18,207 nt of DNA from an uncultured Olsenella sp. (lineage in GTDB: Bacteria; Actinomycetota; Coriobacteriia; Coriobacteriales; Atopobiaceae). The translations under genes and the position numbers were made by a program. The notes below the pieces were generated by a model, which saw nothing but the letters and a program-made list of their open reading frames with translations, searched no databases and had not been told where the DNA came from. Below are positions 14,824-18,207 of the stretch, in pieces; position 1 is the first letter of the stretch; each line of letters opens with the position of its first letter. Location: assembly GCA_959598545.1 (NCBI GenBank), contig CAUGFC010000027.1:1-18207 (forward strand), in the 5' to 3' direction.

Positions 14824-14932
14824 CCTTGTAAGCCGAGTCCTGTATGCCGTTACCTGCGACCTTACAAAACCGACCCCGTTTGTAAGGCGTTCTGTAAACC
14901 GATTGTAAGGCGCTGTCAGGCTCCCGTAATGC
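14824..14932 (+). promoter_or_regulatory. PHO-box-like repeat array and probable pstS promoter
   Basis: TGTAA/TGTCA motifs start at 14882, 14894, 14905 and 14915, a spacing of 12, 11 and 10 bp, as in direct-repeat PhoP/PhoB binding sites. Upstream are a perfect 9-bp inverted pair (CCTTACAAA at 14860-14868, TTTGTAAGG at 14879-14887) and a further CTTGTAAG at 14825-14832. A possible promoter uses TTGTAA as -35 (around 14903-14908) and TAATGC (14927-14932) as -10 with 18-bp spacing, giving a leader of about 90 nt. Phosphate control by a PhoP-type regulator is inference from the pst genes; no phoP or phoR is in the window. Confidence 0.65.
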
Positions 14933-14986
14933 ATCGCGAACGAGGCCCGGGCGGCCGTCAGGGGCGCCCTAGGATGCCTCTCGAGA

Positions 14987-15008
14987 GCCGGCCCCGCGGG
15001 GCGCCGGC
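14987..15008 (+). other. Strong GC-rich hairpin in the pstS leader
   Basis: GCCGGC at 14987-14992 and 15003-15008 flank a perfect 12-bp palindrome GCCCCGCGGGGC (14991-15002), so two overlapping hairpins are possible. It ends about 12 nt before the AAAGGA ribosome site of pstS and could affect mRNA stability or translation. There is no T-run, so it is not a typical terminator. A weaker 5-bp stem lies at 14949-14969. Confidence 0.45.
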
Positions 15009-15032
15009 CACATCCACGGGAAAGGATTGTTC

Positions 15033-15989
15033 ATGTCCAAGCTTGATCTCACGCGTCGTCAGTTCATGGGCGTCTTCGGCGCCACGGCCGCCGTCGCCGG
15101 CCTCGGCCTCGTCGGCTGCGGCGGCAACAACGCCGCCGACACCACCGAGGAGGGCGGCGACGCCGCCGACGCCGCGCTCGTCGGTTCCATCTCCTGCTCC
15201 GGCGCCACCTCCTTCCAGCCGCTCGTCGAGAAGGCCCGTGACGCCTTCCAGGACGCCAACCCCGACGTCTCCGTCGCCATCTCCGGCGGCGGCACCGGCC
15301 AGCGCCTCTCCAAGGTCGCCGAGGCCTACGTCCAGATCGGCCGCTCCGACGTCTTCGCCGAGGAGAAGCTCGAGGCCGACCAGCTCGAGGGCCTCGTCGA
15401 CAACCAGGTCTGCATCGTCGGCATGGGCCCGATCGTGAACGCCAACGTCGACGTCACCGACATCACCACCGACCAGCTCAAGGGCATCTTCCTCGGCCAG
15501 ATCACCGACTGGTCCGAGGTCGGCGGCACCGCTGGCGCCATCCAGGTCATCCAGCGCGAGGCCGGCTCCGGCACCCGCGCCACCTTCGAGGCCGCCGTCC
15601 TCGGCGGCGAGGTGGCCCCGGACAGCTTCCGCCCGGTCGCCGAGGTCGACTCCTCGGGCACCGTCGTCGAGCAGGTCGCCGCGACCGAGGGCTCCATCTC
15701 CTACGTCGCCTTCAACTACATGGCCAACGACGGCATCAAGGCGCTCTCCGTCGACGGCGTCGAGCCCACCCAGGAGAACGTCGAGAACGGCGACTTCCTG
15801 ATCTGGGCGTACGAGCACATGTACACCCGCGAGGACGAGGACGCCGCCACCGCGCCCGTCACCAAGGCCTTCATCGAGTTCATCATGTCCGAGGACTTCG
15901 CCGCCACCGTCGTGGAGGAGGGCTTCATCCCCATGGGCGACATGAAGGTCCAGAAGGACGCCGAGGGCAACATCTCCCAGATCGCCTAG
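15033..15989 (+). CDS. pstS: Phosphate ABC transporter substrate-binding lipoprotein PstS
   Basis: A 318-residue extracellular phosphate-binding lipoprotein. The signal peptide combines a twin-arginine motif (TRRQFM, 7-12), a hydrophobic core and a lipobox ending LVGC, with C29 as the lipidated residue, followed by a Gly/Asn/Glu-rich linker. Phosphate-binding signatures are SGATSFQP (56-63), GGGTGQ (85-90), the family segment TDQLKGIFLGQITDW (146-160) and EAGSGTR (176-182). It hands phosphate to the PstC-PstA channel. I choose ATG 15033, 6 nt after GGAAAGGA; an in-frame TTG at 15027 is less likely. Codons are almost all C-ending, stronger than in neighbours, which suggests high expression. 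A PHO-box-like array lies upstream and a strong hairpin follows. Confidence 0.96.
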   Translation: MSKLDLTRRQFMGVFGATAAVAGLGLVGCGGNNAADTTEEGGDAADAALVGSISCSGATSFQPLVEKARDAFQDANPDVSVAISGGGTGQRLSKVAEAYVQIGRSDVFAEEKLEADQLEGLVDNQVCIVGMGPIVNANVDVTDITTDQLKGIFLGQITDWSEVGGTAGAIQVIQREAGSGTRATFEAAVLGGEVAPDSFRPVAEVDSSGTVVEQVAATEGSISYVAFNYMANDGIKALSVDGVEPTQENVENGDFLIWAYEHMYTREDEDAATAPVTKAFIEFIMSEDFAATVVEEGFIPMGDMKVQKDAEGNISQIA

Positions 15990-16009
15990 CTTCCGAACGG
16001 CTTCCCATC

Positions 16010-16040
16010 GGCGGCGCCCCCCTCCTCCGGGGGCGCCGCC
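16010..16040 (+). terminator. Intercistronic hairpin between pstS and pstC
   Basis: A perfect 12-bp stem (GGCGGCGCCCCC at 16010-16021, GGGGGCGCCGCC at 16029-16040) has a 7-nt loop and is followed by CCCTCTT, a poor T-tract. It starts 20 nt after the pstS stop and ends before the pstC ribosome site. It is probably a partial terminator or an mRNA-stabilising hairpin that keeps PstS in excess over the membrane components; B. subtilis pst mRNA is known to be processed around a comparable stem-loop. Confidence 0.7.
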
Positions 16041-16067
16041 CCCTCTTGACGAGAAAGGCTCTCCCAC

Positions 16068-16967
16068 ATGGCACAACTCATGCCCAAGCGGAGGCTCGAG
16101 AACATCGGACTGGGCATCACGGGCTTCTGCGTCGCCCTCGTCGCCCTCGTCGTCGTGACGCTGATCTTCATGGTGGCCCAGCAGGGCCTCTCCACCTTCT
16201 TCGTCGACGGCATGGATCCGATCGCGTTCTTCACCGGCCAGAACTGGATTCCCGAGCAGGAGCGCTACGGCGCACTGCCCATGATCGTGGGCTCCTTCGC
16301 CGTGACGCTGCTCTCGACGCTCTTCGCCCTGCCCGTCGCCATCGGCTCCGCGATCTTCGTCGTCGAGGTCGCCCCCGGCTTCGGGCGTCGCATCTTCCAG
16401 CCGGTGATCGAGCTTCTGGTGGGCATCCCCTCGGTCGTCTACGGCGTCCTCGGCCTCTACGTGATCAACGCGCTCGTGAAGGCCGTCTTCGGTGACGCCG
16501 CCCCCACCGGTGCCGGCATCCTCTCCGGCGCGCTCGTGCTCGCCATCATGATCCTCCCGACGATCACGACGCTCTCGATGGACGCCCTGCGCGCGGTGCC
16601 CAACCAGTATCGCGAGGGCTCCTACGCCCTGGGCTGCACCCGCTGGCAGACCACCTGGCACGTGGTGCTCAAGAGCGCCACGCCCTCCCTCATGACCGCG
16701 GTCATCCTCGGCATGACGCGCGCCTTCGGCGAGACACTGGCCGTCCAGATGGTCATCGGCGGCGTGGAGCGCTCCATGCCGACCGGTCTTCTCGACCCCG
16801 CCTCCACGCTCACGGCGGCGCTCACGGCCGGCCTCTCCAACGCGGTCTCCGGGTCCGAGTACTACCACGCCCTGTGGACCCTCGGCCTGCTCCTTCTCGT
16901 CATGTCGCTCGTGTTCATCCTGATCATCCATCTCATCGGCCGGAAGGGGGCGAAGGCGAATGGCTAG
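16068..16967 (+). CDS. pstC: Phosphate ABC transporter permease PstC
   Basis: A 299-residue inner-membrane permease with six hydrophobic segments. The first helix is at about 15-38, then a long external loop (41-68, including FFTGQNWIPEQERYG), typical of PstC. The EAA-type cytoplasmic loop that contacts the ATPase is at about 183-208 (EGSYALGCTRWQTTWHVVL), followed by RAFGETLAVQMVIGG, a well-conserved PstC stretch. It forms the phosphate channel with PstA. The ATG at 16068 follows GAGAAAGG. The end overlaps the pstA start by 8 bp, so the two subunits are translationally coupled. Confidence 0.96.
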   Translation: MAQLMPKRRLENIGLGITGFCVALVALVVVTLIFMVAQQGLSTFFVDGMDPIAFFTGQNWIPEQERYGALPMIVGSFAVTLLSTLFALPVAIGSAIFVVEVAPGFGRRIFQPVIELLVGIPSVVYGVLGLYVINALVKAVFGDAAPTGAGILSGALVLAIMILPTITTLSMDALRAVPNQYREGSYALGCTRWQTTWHVVLKSATPSLMTAVILGMTRAFGETLAVQMVIGGVERSMPTGLLDPASTLTAALTAGLSNAVSGSEYYHALWTLGLLLLVMSLVFILIIHLIGRKGAKANG

Positions 16968-17895
16968 CGAGACGACCGCGTCCTCCCGCAACTCCGTCCT
17001 CGACGCCCACGTCGCGCGGATCGACCGCCAGGACAAGATCGCCACGGGCGTGCTCACCGTGATCGTGGGACTGGTCATCCTGCTCGTCGTGGCGATCATC
17101 GCCTACATCATCGCGCGCGGCGCCGGTCGGGCGCTCACGCCGGGGTTCCTCACCAACGCCTACAACGACGAGGTCCTCCCGGGCATCATCTACCAGCTGT
17201 GGGACTCGTTCTACCTGCTCTTGGTGACGCTCGTCATCTCCGTGCCCATCTCGCTCGGCGCGGCGATCTTCCTCGTGGAGTACGCGCCCGACAACTGGGT
17301 CACCTCCGCCGCCAAGACGGCCATCGAGACCCTCTCGAGCCTCCCGTCGATCGTCGTCGGCATGTTCGGCTCGCTCTTCTTCGTGGTCACGCTCGGCTGG
17401 GGCATCTCGATCATCGCCGGCGCCTGCGCCCTCACGATGTTCAACATCCCCATCCTCGTCCGCACGATCCAGCAGGCGCTCGAGGACGTGCCGCGCAGCC
17501 AGCGCGACGCCGCGCTCGCGATGGGTCTCACGCGCTGGGAGACCACGCTCAACGTGCTGCTCCCCGCCGCCATGCCCGCCATCGTCACGGGCGTCGTGCT
17601 CTCCGCGGGCCGCGTCTTCGGCGAGGCCGCCGCGCTGATATTCACCTCCGGCTCCGCGCCGGCGCGCCTGAACTTCGCCTCGCTCAACTTCCTGAGCCCG
17701 ACCAACCCCTTCAACATCTTCCGCCCGGCCTGCTCGCTCGCCGTCTACATCTGGCGCCTCACCTCCGAGCCCACGGCCGGGTCCACGGAGATCGTCTGGG
17801 GCACGGCCACGATCCTGCTCGTCTGCGTGCTCCTGTTCAACATCCTTGCCCGCCTGCTCGGCAAGTTCCTCTCGAGGAGGCTGACCGCCGAATGA
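16960..17895 (+). CDS. pstA: Phosphate ABC transporter permease PstA
   Basis: A 311-residue inner-membrane permease, second half of the phosphate channel. It has a hydrophilic N-terminus of about 28 residues, a first helix at 29-52, and the conserved core YLLLVTLVISVPISLGAAIF near 85-104. The EAA loop is at about 183-209 (DAALAMGLTRWETTLNVLL), followed by GRVFGEAAALIFTSG, typical of PstA. The ATG lies within the last codons of pstC, and its TGA stop overlaps the pstB ATG (ATGA), so pstC-pstA-pstB are coupled for equal output. Confidence 0.96.
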   Translation: MASETTASSRNSVLDAHVARIDRQDKIATGVLTVIVGLVILLVVAIIAYIIARGAGRALTPGFLTNAYNDEVLPGIIYQLWDSFYLLLVTLVISVPISLGAAIFLVEYAPDNWVTSAAKTAIETLSSLPSIVVGMFGSLFFVVTLGWGISIIAGACALTMFNIPILVRTIQQALEDVPRSQRDAALAMGLTRWETTLNVLLPAAMPAIVTGVVLSAGRVFGEAAALIFTSGSAPARLNFASLNFLSPTNPFNIFRPACSLAVYIWRLTSEPTAGSTEIVWGTATILLVCVLLFNILARLLGKFLSRRLTAE

Positions 17896-18207
17896 CCGAC
17901 ACCACCACCATCCAGGACCAGGCCGCGGGCGAGAAGGACCTCCCGCTGCTGCGCACCAGGGACGTGACGGTCACCTACGACCTCACGCACGAGGCCCTGC
18001 ACGGCACCTCGCTCGACTTCGAGGCCGGCCAGGTCACCGCCCTCATCGGACCCTCCGGCTGCGGCAAGTCGACGTTCCTGCGCTGCCTCAACCTCATGAA
18101 CCGCGAGATCCCGCGGTGCTCCGTGGGTGGCCAGATCCTCTACCACGGCCATGACATCAACACGCCCAAGGAGAACCTCTTCGAACTGCGCAAGTCGATC
18201 GGCATGG
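17892..18207 (+). CDS. pstB: Phosphate ABC transporter ATP-binding protein PstB, 3' end cut by the window
   Basis: The first 105 residues of the PstB ATPase are visible and open to the right edge. After a 17-residue leader come the A-loop region (LLRTRDVTVTYD, 19-30), the Walker A motif GPSGCGKST (53-61) and the PstB-typical LRCLNLMNREIP (63-74). The signature, Walker B and H-loop lie beyond the window. It powers import through PstC-PstA. The start overlaps the pstA stop as ATGA. The Walker A form GPSGCGKST and the LNLMN stretch distinguish PstB from other importer ATPases. phoU or a second pstB would be the usual next genes but cannot be seen. Confidence 0.95.
   Translation, partial: MTDTTTIQDQAAGEKDLPLLRTRDVTVTYDLTHEALHGTSLDFEAGQVTALIGPSGCGKSTFLRCLNLMNREIPRCSVGGQILYHGHDINTPKENLFELRKSIGM

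Noticed and set aside
14958..17099. 713-codon minus-strand frame across pstS and pstC
   Set aside because: Antisense to pstS and pstC; acidic/His-rich low-complexity translation without recognisable domains.

Overview
This is a very GC-rich window (about two thirds G+C or more by eye) with strong GAGG-type ribosome binding sites and tightly packed, overlapping genes. The gene set is Gram-positive: ABC exporters of a Firmicutes/Actinobacteria type, a Tat-type lipoprotein PstS, and a phasin-like/UbiB pair. It fits a Coriobacteriia-like actinobacterium (Olsenella/Atopobium/Collinsella relatives). That placement is inferred from style and gene content; no rRNA or other marker gene is present.

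Layout. 1-2291, minus strand: a DUF1015-family gene followed by a partial gene of unknown family that runs off the left edge. 2292-2430: a short divergent regulatory region with two mirror-image TATCAT boxes and one copy of a short intergenic repeat. 2431-3108, plus: a HAD-superfamily phosphatase. 3225-5445, plus: a small phasin-like helical protein and an AarF/UbiB atypical kinase, 10 nt apart. 5604-6194, plus: an HdeD-like (DUF308) membrane protein. 6195-6487: no gene, but a cluster of short GC-rich repeats in both orientations and a long compound hairpin that ends the minus-strand operon to its right.

6488-14709, minus: two tandem, paralogous pairs of ABC exporter half-transporters. The upstream pair (C at 12868-14709, then D at 10854-12878) is followed by marR (10241-10708) and the second pair (A at 8412-10256, then B at 6488-8422). 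Each pair has one half with a degenerate ATPase site (A, C) and one with a consensus site (B, D), and the two genes of each pair overlap by the same 11 bp. A nearly identical 31-32 bp element with two GGTACC half-sites lies upstream of both marR and gene C. The simplest reading is one MarR-controlled regulon of two heterodimeric exporters made by duplication.

14710-15032: divergent regulatory region. The exporter operator lies on the left; on the right is an array of TGTAA/TGTCA repeats spaced about 11 bp, which looks like a PHO box. 15033-18207, plus: the high-affinity phosphate uptake operon pstS-pstC-pstA-pstB, with pstB cut by the window end. A strong hairpin between pstS and pstC and overlapping pstC/pstA/pstB starts suggest more PstS is made than membrane components. 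I saw no CRISPR array, tRNA, rRNA, transposase or phage gene, and no clearly new multi-gene system. The best leads are the shared operator with the duplicated exporter pairs, the intergenic repeat family, and the unrecognised partial gene at the left edge.
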